Origin: Flectonema sp. DT1601
Taxonomy: Eukaryota > Euglenozoa > Diplonemea > Diplonemida > Diplonemidae
Assembly: GCA_964019425.1 (NCBI GenBank)
Contig: OZ025867.1
Span: forward strand, 1 to 64,000
Length of the DNA: 64,000 nucleotides
Direction of reading: 5' to 3'
This document shows positions 50,380 through 60,501 of this stretch, one piece after another (the stretch's first letter is position 1; each line of letters begins with the position of its first letter). The notes under the pieces are model-generated. The model ran no database searches and was not told where the DNA came from. It worked only from the letters and a program-made list of their open reading frames with translations. Both the position numbers and the translations under genes were made by a program.

Positions 50380-51693
50380 ATGCAAAATTATAATTTATCC
50401 CAAAATACTTCACCTCCCAAATCCCAATTATCTTTAGCTCTTGACCATATACCGTTTGGAATTGCCAAATCAGTAGTTCGCAGAGCCAAAGATGAAAGTT
50501 CTGTTCACACTGTTGCATTTAAAGACCGGAAGATCTTAGAAAAGAACCAACGTAGAGATGATCAGTACGAAGTTTTATTAAAAGAAGCAAGACGAAAGTT
50601 TGAACAGAACTATTCAAAGAAGTTAAGGACAGCACGCCAACAACGTGGACTCTCTTTTGAAGCACAGCCTCAAGATTGTAAAGGTGTAATTTATGGTTTA
50701 TTGTGTGAGAGAGGACATATCCGTTATGTTGGTCAAACTTATAAAACTGCGAGAGATCGAGAAAAACAACACTGGAGCAATCGCTCAGTACAGGGGAAAT
50801 GTACTCAACCATTATACAAATTCATACGTAAGAGAAAATATCCATTATTCCCAGTGACACTGGAAGTAATTAATGAACCCGACTTCCTGAAAAACAACAG
50901 TTTCCTATTCCGTAATATGGCTGACCCAGCCGAGAGGTTTTGGATCAGTCATTTCAAACCGCATTATAATATACTGGGAAAGAAGAAAGTACAAAATAAC
51001 AAAAAAGCATCCACACGAACGAAAGTCCCGACGGAAAAGATAAAAAGAAGAAGACGGAAAAAGAATACTAACGAACCCCCTTCAAATTGGACGAAAATAA
51101 ATAATGGTCGAGTGATCATCACTGATGTCGGACCGAACCCAAAGTTTCGCCTATTCTATGGCTTAAGGAAACAACTACAGCATTTATGCAATCTTGAAGC
51201 ACTTAATGTTGAAGTTATTAAAGACTGGTCTTTCACAAGAATTTCACGAATGTTTCACTGGATCCGAAGATTTGCAAGTCACGAAGTGAAAGAAAATAAT
51301 AAAATGCAAGCAATCATTGTAGCACTCAACGAGGCTCTTAAAATTAAAAGAGAAAGAAAAAAGAATCGTGTGGTTGATTGCCACTGGTTTTGTCTGAAGA
51401 TGCTGCACCCTTGTGTGAAGAAAATGGACTTTAATGCAGTATTCATAAAAGAAAAGTATAAGAAGTTACTACCCTCTGGTTTACCTACCAAAACATCCTA
51501 TGGACTCAGCAGAACTTTAGGATCGAAAATATTTAACACAAATACGATTGAGTTAGAAAAGTCACCTCCACTAAATGATAAACAATGTCCTTGTTATCAA
51601 TACAAAGAAGATAATTGTAATACCAAACATGTTGCAGGACATTGTTCTTCTTTGAAATGTAGTGATCAACTAAAAGAGGTACTAAAGTTATGA
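50380..51693 (+). CDS. GIY-YIG endonuclease part of the Penelope-like element
   Basis: 437 residues. After a basic helical N-terminus, residues about 102-200 form a GIY-YIG nuclease: GVIYGLL, RYVGQT, Arg125 in TARDREKQHW, Glu185 in AERFW, and Asn197 in HYNILG; all catalytic positions of the family are visible. A very basic linker (KRRRRKK) suggests DNA or RNA binding. Near the end is CPCYQYKEDNCNTKHVAGHC, the CxC motif that links nuclease to reverse transcriptase in this clade, with extra Cys/His residues that may bind zinc. The nuclease would nick the target to prime reverse transcription. Confidence 0.85.
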   Translation: MQNYNLSQNTSPPKSQLSLALDHIPFGIAKSVVRRAKDESSVHTVAFKDRKILEKNQRRDDQYEVLLKEARRKFEQNYSKKLRTARQQRGLSFEAQPQDCKGVIYGLLCERGHIRYVGQTYKTARDREKQHWSNRSVQGKCTQPLYKFIRKRKYPLFPVTLEVINEPDFLKNNSFLFRNMADPAERFWISHFKPHYNILGKKKVQNNKKASTRTKVPTEKIKRRRRKKNTNEPPSNWTKINNGRVIITDVGPNPKFRLFYGLRKQLQHLCNLEALNVEVIKDWSFTRISRMFHWIRRFASHEVKENNKMQAIIVALNEALKIKRERKKNRVVDCHWFCLKMLHPCVKKMDFNAVFIKEKYKKLLPSGLPTKTSYGLSRTLGSKIFNTNTIELEKSPPLNDKQCPCYQYKEDNCNTKHVAGHCSSLKCSDQLKEVLKL

Positions 51694-52190
51694 ATACTTT
51701 ACCGTATTCACTGTTCACAACATGAGATGACACAAGAACTTCATGAAGCAGCTGATAGATTTACCGAAAAAGTAACGAGATTCATGATTGGTACAACTAA
51801 AAGCGACAGAGAAGCAAACGCCGAAGTCTTAAATAGATGGCTGAAGGAAGAATTTACTTCACAAATACAATTAAAACTTACCCAACGATGCAACTTTAGC
51901 AAAGTGTATGAAAGAATTAAAGGACCTAAAAAAACATGTCGTATTCCTCCCAGTGGATAAAGCAAGACATGATTGCGCAATAATGTGCAAAGCTTATTAT
52001 TGTGAGCTATTGAAAAATGAAATGGAAAGTTACGAACAAGTAGAAAATGTATTAACAGACGGGTTAATGAAAACAAATAAGGAACTCAAATTTCCAAAAA
52101 TCACTGTACTTATATGGGATTTTTAAACTGCATAAGATCCCAGACATCTGCCTTAGATGGATTGCAGGTACTTCTGTCAACTGTGAAACT

Positions 52191-54653
52191 TTGATTGAGG
52201 AAACGAAAGAACCTGACAAAGAGACTGACGAATCAAAGAAGGTGACCAATACAAGAGAGAGAGTTTTTCGATCCAATGTAATGACACACGCTCAACAAGA
52301 ACTTACCGGAATTATTAAGTTAATACTTCTCACACTAAGATCAAAGGACCATATGGAATATGTTAAGACTGGTGTTAGAAAATATTTTATTGTCGACTCA
52401 GTAGATGAAGTAATACAACGGATTAAATCCAACTACCCTGAATTTTTAAAATACGCCGAACCCAAAACTTATGACTTCACCACCATGTACAGCAACCTGA
52501 AGCATAAGGTACTTAAACGAAATTGCAAAGAAGCAGTAGATGAAGCTTTTAGATTTTCCGGTAAGAAACATATTGCACGAAATAGCAGAGCACGTGGAAA
52601 GTCCAAGACTTTCTTTTTCACAGACGGAGTTGATGCAAACACAAAGGAATACACTTCCGAAATGATTGGTAAACTAATTGACATGTGTATCGACTATTCT
52701 TTAATCCAACCGATTGGTAGTCATCAATGCTACCGTCAAACAAAAGGGATACCCATGAGTGGTAATGCCTCCCCGCTTCTAGCTAACTTGTATTGTTATG
52801 CAGTTGAGAAGAAATTTATAGATCAGTCAACTCTGGAAATTGCGAAGTCACATACTTTAACAGTAAGATATATTGATGATTTTTTATGCTGGGGGACAAA
52901 ACCACCGCCGCAAAAGATGTACGGGATGGACTACAAAGATACCTCCCTAGATAGTAATGATGTGGTGTTTCTTGGTGCACGGATACGGGTCGAGGAAGAC
53001 ATTGCAAGGGAAGAAGTGAAAGTGAAAAAGAAATTTATTCGTCTCTCCGTTCATCGGAAAGAGTGGAACTTCAAACCTTTACAGTACGTGCATGCAGACT
53101 CCACGATGCCTGATTCCATACCCAAAGGTATAGTTAAAGGAGCGATGTATAGAGCCAGCATGATTTGTAACAACCTCTCTGACCTACTAATAGAGTTTGA
53201 ATGGATAATTTATCGGATGATTACTAGAAAATTTAAAAAGCATCACATATCAACCGGCTACAAGGAATTTTGTGACGAATTCTATGAAGAATATCCTTTT
53301 GTCAATAAAAGATGCATCAATCTTTTCTACCGGATCCTTGATGGCTTGAAGAAAGATTATTACTACCCGACTAGTGAAAGAAACTATATAACGTACCCGC
53401 GTATCGAAAAAGATGAAATTGAAACCGACAGAACAGCTGTCCTAGTTCAAAAATTGTCATCCCCTACCAATTCGGATGCCAAGGTGAATCTGGGACATTT
53501 GGACGAGTTGGTTTCTTATTTTACGTTTCGGGATATGAAAACTCTACTAGAAACTATGGACTGGGACTTAACAATACCCTCGGTAAACACAGCAGGTACT
53601 TATTTCTTTGAATCTATGGCACTAATAATTTGTCAAAATGGAGTCATAAACGCTGAATGGGTACGTAGAGTTATACATCGTAGACTGACTTTAAAGAAGG
53701 AGCAATACCAAAGTTTTGTAGACACAGATTATGAAAAATTCACAGAAGATGTACTTGACAGTAATACATATACAGATCATGTGTATATTCAAGCTTTCTT
53801 AGATGAAATGGGTTGTTCTTTAATACTAATCACTATTAATAGCGTGCAGGAAAAAAGTTTACGATGGATTTCCCCAGCCAGTACACAAGATACATATTTT
53901 TGGGGTACGATCGGTGTAATGGCGTACCATACTACTTCTGAGCACTATATGCCAATTTTACCGAGAAGTCACGGAAAACAATGCACCGTATTTACTATGT
54001 CGCAATGGAATTATGAGGCTTTTATGAATTTAATAGTACCTGAATTAGCGAAAATGTGTCCTAATTTTGTCGACGCTGATACTCTTCTATCGAAAGCGGG
54101 TGCCACTATGAACCTTTTAACCTTCGACAACGTTAATTATGATGTTTACGAACTGTTGCACTACTGGTACTTCGATGAGATCAAAATGAAAGCAGCCACA
54201 ACAATGTCAAGTTGCTCAGATTTAACCTCAGAAACCGTATCTGTGACCTCTTCCGATTCATCTTCCTCAACTACTTCCTCAAGTTCTAATACTATTGATG
54301 AAGAGTTAGTTGTGGATGTACTTATTAATTTATTAGAAGATTCAGACATTCTAATTTTTAAAGAAGAGCTCCACTTATGTCCAGCAAGACACAACCTGAA
54401 ATTTGCGAAGGTAAGTAGTAATATGTACTGTAATATCTGTGATCGCAACATGCCACAAACCACTTATAATCTTGCATTCCAATGTAGACAAAAAGACTGT
54501 GATTATGATGTTTGTTTGAGTTGTTTGGGATTATTCATCTGTACTGCGTGTGGTGCCACGGAATCTCAGGCCGGAAGACAATTTAATTTACGAGGCTTAA
54601 GATCACACCAAACTCATTGTACAGTCTTTCGAGAGCAAAGCGAACGTAGTTAA
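52191..54653 (+). CDS. Penelope-type reverse transcriptase with OTU-like and C-terminal zinc-binding domains
   Basis: 820 codons open (first ATG at 52281; no true start expected, because the domain begins upstream). Reverse transcriptase motifs: A near residue 93 (TYDFTTMYSN), B near 183 (QTKGIPMSGNASPLLANLY), C at 227-230 (YIDD), then VVFLGARI and a thumb region with MPDSIPKGI. Residues about 440-600 resemble an OTU-type cysteine protease fold: a NTAGTYFFESMA segment where the nucleophile loop should be, a VRRVI...DTDYEKF...YTDHVYIQAFLDEMG core, and a HYMPI histidine strand. The usual nucleophilic cysteine is not evident. Residues about 728-785 have paired CxxC/H motifs (CPARHN, CNICDR, CRQKDCDYDVCLSC) like ZZ or C1-type zinc domains. 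Confidence 0.8.
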   Translation: MIEETKEPDKETDESKKVTNTRERVFRSNVMTHAQQELTGIIKLILLTLRSKDHMEYVKTGVRKYFIVDSVDEVIQRIKSNYPEFLKYAEPKTYDFTTMYSNLKHKVLKRNCKEAVDEAFRFSGKKHIARNSRARGKSKTFFFTDGVDANTKEYTSEMIGKLIDMCIDYSLIQPIGSHQCYRQTKGIPMSGNASPLLANLYCYAVEKKFIDQSTLEIAKSHTLTVRYIDDFLCWGTKPPPQKMYGMDYKDTSLDSNDVVFLGARIRVEEDIAREEVKVKKKFIRLSVHRKEWNFKPLQYVHADSTMPDSIPKGIVKGAMYRASMICNNLSDLLIEFEWIIYRMITRKFKKHHISTGYKEFCDEFYEEYPFVNKRCINLFYRILDGLKKDYYYPTSERNYITYPRIEKDEIETDRTAVLVQKLSSPTNSDAKVNLGHLDELVSYFTFRDMKTLLETMDWDLTIPSVNTAGTYFFESMALIICQNGVINAEWVRRVIHRRLTLKKEQYQSFVDTDYEKFTEDVLDSNTYTDHVYIQAFLDEMGCSLILITINSVQEKSLRWISPASTQDTYFWGTIGVMAYHTTSEHYMPILPRSHGKQCTVFTMSQWNYEAFMNLIVPELAKMCPNFVDADTLLSKAGATMNLLTFDNVNYDVYELLHYWYFDEIKMKAATTMSSCSDLTSETVSVTSSDSSSSTTSSSSNTIDEELVVDVLINLLEDSDILIFKEELHLCPARHNLKFAKVSSNMYCNICDRNMPQTTYNLAFQCRQKDCDYDVCLSCLGLFICTACGATESQAGRQFNLRGLRSHQTHCTVFREQSERS

Positions 54654-56302
54654 TTATCACTCGCAGCAAAGTATTGCGAGATGTGCTCCACTGGTAGTGT
54701 GCTACGAACCAGAAATAATTTATATTTTATTTTTATTCTTTATTTCTTTTATTATTTTTGCAAAAATAGTTTTCTTTTTTTAATTTTCCTTTAATATTTA
54801 TTTAACTTTGAAGTGTGAAGGAATACTATTTTAAGCTGTAACGGGCTACAGGGCATGGGGTGCTCAACCTGTAGTACGTGGCCCCCGAATCCCCATATTC
54901 GACAGCACATATGGGATTTTCTATCGATACCAACTGTTGATTTCTTATATTGCAACCAGGTTTGGCCGAACCCTATTCTCGTTTTTGCCAGTTTCAAGTT
55001 GCTTTCCATTTAATATTAGTATCAAGTTACCCCCCCTCACATTTTTTTCAAAGAATTGTTGATTTTAAGCAAGTAATTTGTAGGTGAAACCTACACTCTG
55101 CCGTATTACATTATACCCTGGTTTTGGTTTCCCAGGGCTCACGATTAATTCAAAATTGAATAACTCGATTCCGTACTGCACTGAATGACAACACGGAAAA
55201 AGAGATGTGTATGCAGCTAAGTTAGAAACATTTATTATAATGTAAAGTATTTACGTCAATCGCAGAGTGTATACCTACACTAACATTACCTTTAGTCACT
55301 GTATCTCAGAACTAATGTTAAATTATCGTTATGTTGTCTATGATACAAAACATTTGTATTTTACGTACAAACTCGAACAGTTAACCCCCCATCACTCTGT
55401 ACCCAGGTTGAAGCTTCGCGACAACCCGTTTGTGAGCAGAGTACAGGTGCAAATATACGCAAGCAAATTTGTGCCCGGCGCAACGCGCCTAGGATGTGTA
55501 TCCAGTTACTGATTAGTCAACTATGGATACAATACATCCAAATGTTAGCTCTTGTTATTAATAATTCTTTACATCTCCTTTTATTTTGAGACAGAAACTT
55601 GATTAAACACCTTTAGTTCTAATCACAATAGTGACCATAAAAAGATCAATCCATGACTACTAATCAATACACGGATATTCCGGAGTTACAATGGAATTTC
55701 TCTGATCTAACTTTAGGCAGCATTGGTCGTAGCGGCGTTCTCTTCCCACGTGCATAAAAGAAATTATGTCACGGAAAATGAAATAAAAATAAAGAACAGA
55801 ATGTAGGATTTCAAAGGACGCATAAAATCAAGTTTCTTGTCAGTTACCTGAGTTGGCCCGTAGCCCCTTTGAATTAGGACAACATTTAGAGATAAATATT
55901 ATTGTAATTCGTATAATTCAAATAATGTAAATCTAACTGTCTTACGTCATTTTGTTTTCTTTATTGAAAGAAAGTACATTCCTGTTACATAAACTACAGG
56001 TAGAAAATACTGAGGTAACCCTTAACCATGAAGGTCAATTTTGTGAGAACTCTAACATGTTCGCGTATAGAACATAGAGGGACACGGATGATTGTTTTCT
56101 TTTTGAATACATTCCCCACTCTGGACTTTGCCAATTAAATGTCTTAACCCAAAACCCGTCGATGCCGTCACCCCAACATTATTTGTTGGATTATGCAACC
56201 CCCTCAGATTTTCTAACTGAATTCTGGATAACGCTACCATAATTTATTTAAGGTGAGTGCTCCGCTAGTAGTGTGCTACGAACTAGCAATTTTTGCTAAC
56301 AT
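54654..56302. other. Non-coding region right of the Penelope-like element
   Basis: No gene is seen. GTGCTCC(A/G)CT(G/A)GTAGTGTGCTACGAAC occurs at about 54680 and again at about 56258. 54830-54915 is the inverted partner of 22887-22975. 54958-55030 is a diverged copy of array spacer 36908-36985 (TTTGGCCGAACCCT, AGTTTCAAGTTGCTTT). 55041-55390 is the first of two 350-bp direct repeats. 55391-56302 between them is unrecognised. Confidence 0.5.
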
Positions 56303-56652
56303 ATTTTTTTCAAAGAATTGTTGATTTTAAGCAAGTAATTTGTAGGTGAAACCTACACTCTGCCGTATTACATTATACCCTGGTTTTGGTTTCCCAGGGC
56401 TCACGATTAATTCAAAATTGAATAACTCGATTCCGTACTGCACTGAATGACAACACGGAAAAAGAGATGTGTATGCAGCTAAGTTAGAAACATTTATTAT
56501 AATGTAAAGTATTTACGTCAATCGCAGAGTGTATACCTACACTAACATTACCTTTAGTCACTGTATCTCAGAACTAATGTTAAATTATCGTTATGTTGTC
56601 TATGATACAAAACATTTGTATTTTACGTACAAACTCGAACAGTTAACCCCCC
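55041..56652 (+). repeat. 350-bp direct repeats flanking a 0.9-kb segment
   Basis: 55041-55390 and 56303-56652 are almost identical, from a TTTTTTCAAAGAATTG start to a GTTAACCCCCC end. Part of the unit (from CACTGTATCTCAGAACTAAT) also occurs at 39402-39495. The second copy runs directly into the upstream block of LRR gene 3. They could be pseudo-LTR-like copies or a segmental duplication. No coding potential. Confidence 0.8.
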
Positions 56653-57213
56653 TCACGTCCTTTGATTAACAACTACAAATATTTCTTCGGTCGACTACTT
56701 TGATATTAATTTAGTTAATACTCAAAGTTGTTGCTGTTTTTACATCGTCAAAGTTTCACCCCCCGCGTCCTGCATTCAATCCCCGTAATGATTGCCCTTT
56801 CTATCCACGTCTTCCTCAGCACATATTTATTCCCCCAACTCGTATGTTTGAGCACGTAATAACATAATGAGTTTCTCTCTGGGTATTATTAATGCTCAGT
56901 AAAGGAGGAAAACAAAATAAAATAAAAAGAGGCGGATTGGTTGTTTTTCTTGCTTTTGTTAGTTCTTATCCTTGAGAAGTTAATATCCGTAACTGTTCAA
57001 AGGAAGTGTTTACAAACAGAGTAGAGCCGTAATAGTATTTTATAGGAAATTACAACCACAGAATATGTTGCACTATTCAGGAAAGGAAGCTGCTTTTCAG
57101 TATTTCCTTATTACTTTACGATTGTTGCCGCGGTTTGGAACACTTCAGCAAGATTAATAAATCTTTTTTTTTCTGTCAGTAGATTACTAAAAGAACAAGC
57201 AAAGAAAACAACA
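56653..57213 (+). promoter_or_regulatory. Conserved upstream block of LRR gene 3
   Basis: About 560 bp nearly identical to the 3' part of the other blocks, from CTCACGTCCTTTGATTAAC to the start codon. It ends with TTTCTGTCAG (AG 57178-57179) and the 34-nt A-rich leader. Confidence 0.7.
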
Positions 57214-60200
57214 ATGCAAGTTTTCGTGACGGATTATTACGGTTTTAACGATGAGTTGTCAGTCACAGTTGGTGCTGATTCTGTTGTGAGCGACGTGTTG
57301 ACGGCAGCGGCTGACGAGTGGGCTTTCGATGAGGACGAATGTGAATTGTGGTTTGCTGATAAAGCCCTTTGCGACGGTAAGCGGCTGTTAGATTTTGTTG
57401 GAATTACAAACATCGAGTTGGTAATGAGGAATAAGCGGGTTCGGATCTTCGGTAAATGTTCGTTTGATGGTAGCAAATGGAAGGTTCTTCGTTGGATGAA
57501 AGAACACATTACGGAGGATTTATGTCTGGACACTCCCACATTCTCGGTGGGTGGTTTTCTCACTATTGACGAGGGGTTGCTTCCTTCAAAAGCCAAACAG
57601 ATTTCCTTCCGCCATTCAAATTGCAGACAAAAAGATTGTGCATGCTTCATGGTAGTCTCACAAGTTACTTCTATTGGAAATTATTTCTTGTCTAATTGTT
57701 CAGAAATCACTTCTCTTGACCTTTCAGGTCTTAGTAGTGTCACCAGTATTGGAAATAATTTTTTGTTTAGGTGTTTACAAATCACTTCTCTTGACCTTTC
57801 AGGTCTTAGTGGTGTCACCAGTATTGGAGATTATTTTTTGTCTAATTGCCCGATCGCTTCTGTTAACCTTTCCGGTCTTAGTAAGGTGACCAGTATTGGA
57901 AATAATTTTTTGTCTAATTGCCCAATCACTTCTGTTAACCTTTCCGGTCTTAGTAAGGTGACCAGTATTGGAAATAATTTTTTGTTTAGGTGTTTACAAA
58001 TCACTTCTCTTGACCTTTCAGGTCTTAGTGGTGTCACCAGTATTGGAGATTATTTTTTGTCTAATTGCCCAATCACTTCTGTTAACCTTTCCGGTCTTAG
58101 TGAGGTGACCAGTATTGGAAATAATTTTTTGTCTAATTGCCCAATCACTTCTGTTAACCTTTCCGGTCTTAGTAAGGTGACCAGTATTGGAAATAATTTT
58201 TTGTTTAGGTGTTTACAAATCACTTCTCTTGACCTTTCAGGTCTTAGTGGTGTCACCAGTATTGGAGATTATTTTTTGTCTAATTGCCCAATCACTTCTG
58301 TTAACCTTTCCGGTCTTAGTAAGGTGACCAGTATTGGAAATAATTTTTTGTTTAAGTGTTTACAAATCACTTCTCTTGACCTTTCAGGTCTTAGTGGTGT
58401 CACCAGTATTGGAAATAATTTTTTGTCTAATTGCCCAATCACTTCTGTTAACCTTTCCGGTCTTAGTAAGGTGACCAGTATTGGAAATAATTTTTTGTTT
58501 AAGTGTTTACAAATCACTTCTCTTGACCTTTCAGGTCTTAGTGGTGTCACCAGTATTGGAAATAATTTTTTGTCTAATTGCCCAATCACTTCTGTTAACC
58601 TTTCCGGTCTTAGTAAGGTGACCAGTATTGGAAATAATTTTTTGTTTAAGTGTTTACAAATCACTTCTCTTGACCTTTCAGGTCTTAGTGGTGTCACCAG
58701 TATTGGAGATTATTTTTTGTCTAATTGCCCGATCGCTTCTGTTAACCTTTCCGGTCTTAGTGAGGTGACCAGTATTGGAAATGATTTTTTGTCTAATTGC
58801 CCAATCACTTCTGTTAACCTTTCCGGTCTTAGTGAGGTGACCAGTATTGGAAATAATTTTTTGTCTAATTGCCCAATCACTTCTGTTAACCTTTCCGGTC
58901 TTAGTGAGGTGACCAGTATTGGAGATTATTTTTTGTCTAATTGCCCAATCACTTCTGTTAACCTTTCCGGTCTTAGTAAGGTGACCAGTATTGGAAATGA
59001 TTTTTTGTCTAATTGCCCAATCACTTCTGTTAACCTTTCCGGTCTTAGTGAGGTGACCAGTATTGGAAATGATTTTTTGTCTAATTGCCCAATCACTTCT
59101 GTTAACCTTTCCGGTCTTAGTGAGGTGACCAGTATTGGAAATAATTTTTTGTTTAAGTGTTTACAAATCACTTCTCTTGACCTTTCAGGTCTTAGTGGTG
59201 TCACCAGTATTGGAAATAACTTTTTGTCTAATTGCCCAATCACTTCTGTTAACCTTTCCAGTCTTAGTGAGGTGACCAGTATTGGAAATAATTTTTTGTC
59301 TAATTGCCCAATCACTTCTGTTAACCTTTCCAGTCTTAGTAAGGTGACCAGTATTGGAGATTATTTTTTGTCTAATTGCCCGATCACTTCTGTTAACCTT
59401 TCCAGTCTTAGTGAGGTGACCAGTATTGGAAATAATTTTTTGTCTAATTGCCCAATCACTTCTGTTAACCTTTCAGGTCTTAGTAGTGTCACCAGTATCG
59501 GAAATAATTTTTTGTTTAAGTGTTTACAAATCACTTCTCTTGACCTTTCAGGTCTTAGTAGTGTCACCAGTATTGGAAATACTTTTTTGTTTCAGTGTTC
59601 ACAAATCACTTCTGTTGACCTTTCAGGTCTTAGTGGTGTCACCAGTATTAGAAATGATTTTTTGTCTTATTGTTCAGAAATCACTTCTGTTGACCTTTCA
59701 GGTCTTAGTAGCGTCACCAGTGTTGGAAATACTTTTTTGTTTAAGTGTTCACAAATCACTTCTGTTGACCTTTCAGGTCTTAGTAGTGTCACCAGTATTG
59801 GAAATTATTTTTTGTCCAAGTGTTCACACATCACATCCCTTGACCTTTCAGGTCTTAGTAGTGTCACCAGTATTGGAAATGATTTTTTATCTGATTGTTC
59901 AGAAATCACTTCTCTTGACCTTTCAGGTCTTAGTAGTGTCACCAGTATTAGAAATGATTTTTTGTCTTATTGTTCAGAAATCACATCCCTTGACCTTTCA
60001 GGTCTTAGTAGTGTCACCAGTGTTGGAAATACTTTTTTGTTTTATTCACAAATCACTTCTGTTGACCTTTCGGGTGTTAGTAGTCTCACCAGTATTGGAG
60101 ATCATTTTTTGTCTAATTGTTCAAAAATCACATCCCTTGTCCTTTCAGGTCTTAGTAGTGTCACCAGTATTGGAAATACTTTTTTGTTTAAGTGTTCACA

Positions 60201-60501
60201 AATCACTTCTGTTGACCTTTCAGGTCTTAGTAGTCTCACCAGTATTGGAAATAGTTTTTTATCTGATTGTTCAGAAATCACTTCTGTTGACCTTTCAGGT
60301 CTTAGTAGTGTCACCAGTATTGAATATAATTTTTTGTCTTATTGTTCAGAAATCACTTCTGTTGACCTTTCAGGTCTTAGTAGTGTGAATGAAATTGGTG
60401 AGCGCTTCCTCGTTAATTGCAGAGCACTGGAATCTGTTCAGCTGCCTCAAAATAATGGCGCTCTCTTTGAACAGTCTATGAAAGCTGCGATTAATCATTA
60501 A
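57214..60501 (+). CDS. Ubiquitin-like domain/leucine-rich-repeat protein, array gene 3
   Basis: 1095 residues, one exon. The N-terminal domain is the gene 1 subtype (MQVFVTDYYGFNDELSVTVG, CELWF, CDGKRLLDF, IELVMR) and follows ubiquitin strand by strand. The cysteine linker ends NCRQKDCAC. About 39 LRRs follow, ending in the cap ESVQLPQNNGALFEQSM, as in gene 1. In the first two-thirds the LRRs form higher-order units of 49 and 73 residues (147 and 219 bp) built from two alternating types: NCP-ITSVNLSGLS(K/E)VTSIG and CLQ-ITSLDLSGLSGVTSIG. The last third uses more varied repeats like those of gene 1. No signal peptide or membrane segment. The protein is probably a cytosolic or nuclear binding scaffold. 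Confidence 0.88.
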   Translation: MQVFVTDYYGFNDELSVTVGADSVVSDVLTAAADEWAFDEDECELWFADKALCDGKRLLDFVGITNIELVMRNKRVRIFGKCSFDGSKWKVLRWMKEHITEDLCLDTPTFSVGGFLTIDEGLLPSKAKQISFRHSNCRQKDCACFMVVSQVTSIGNYFLSNCSEITSLDLSGLSSVTSIGNNFLFRCLQITSLDLSGLSGVTSIGDYFLSNCPIASVNLSGLSKVTSIGNNFLSNCPITSVNLSGLSKVTSIGNNFLFRCLQITSLDLSGLSGVTSIGDYFLSNCPITSVNLSGLSEVTSIGNNFLSNCPITSVNLSGLSKVTSIGNNFLFRCLQITSLDLSGLSGVTSIGDYFLSNCPITSVNLSGLSKVTSIGNNFLFKCLQITSLDLSGLSGVTSIGNNFLSNCPITSVNLSGLSKVTSIGNNFLFKCLQITSLDLSGLSGVTSIGNNFLSNCPITSVNLSGLSKVTSIGNNFLFKCLQITSLDLSGLSGVTSIGDYFLSNCPIASVNLSGLSEVTSIGNDFLSNCPITSVNLSGLSEVTSIGNNFLSNCPITSVNLSGLSEVTSIGDYFLSNCPITSVNLSGLSKVTSIGNDFLSNCPITSVNLSGLSEVTSIGNDFLSNCPITSVNLSGLSEVTSIGNNFLFKCLQITSLDLSGLSGVTSIGNNFLSNCPITSVNLSSLSEVTSIGNNFLSNCPITSVNLSSLSKVTSIGDYFLSNCPITSVNLSSLSEVTSIGNNFLSNCPITSVNLSGLSSVTSIGNNFLFKCLQITSLDLSGLSSVTSIGNTFLFQCSQITSVDLSGLSGVTSIRNDFLSYCSEITSVDLSGLSSVTSVGNTFLFKCSQITSVDLSGLSSVTSIGNYFLSKCSHITSLDLSGLSSVTSIGNDFLSDCSEITSLDLSGLSSVTSIRNDFLSYCSEITSLDLSGLSSVTSVGNTFLFYSQITSVDLSGVSSLTSIGDHFLSNCSKITSLVLSGLSSVTSIGNTFLFKCSQITSVDLSGLSSLTSIGNSFLSDCSEITSVDLSGLSSVTSIEYNFLSYCSEITSVDLSGLSSVNEIGERFLVNCRALESVQLPQNNGALFEQSMKAAINH

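Larger units (their letters stand above)
50118..54730 (+). mobile_element. Penelope-like retroelement with N-terminal GIY-YIG endonuclease (Naiad/Chlamys-type order)
   Basis: The order is GIY-YIG nuclease, CxC motif, reverse transcriptase, as described for the permuted N-terminal-nuclease Penelope-like clade. The left edge is exact, because the LRR upstream block is continuous in the other cassettes. The first 85 bp can fold (GATGAAGGT with ACCTTCATC). The right edge is approximate. The coding region between nuclease and reverse transcriptase is interrupted by about three frame breaks, so this copy is not intact. Beyond the reverse transcriptase the frame continues into an OTU-like domain and a zinc-binding domain. 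No LTRs are seen. Confidence 0.85.

Noticed and set aside
50380-51693. GIY-YIG open frame as a stand-alone homing endonuclease or intron-encoded gene
   Set aside because: A CxC motif at its end and a YIDD reverse transcriptase just downstream in the same orientation identify it as part of a Penelope-like element.
57740-60388. LRR coding repeats as a CRISPR-like or satellite array
   Set aside because: The repeats are directly adjacent, in frame, and encode a regular LRR with N- and C-terminal caps. There are no spacers, and the genome is eukaryotic.
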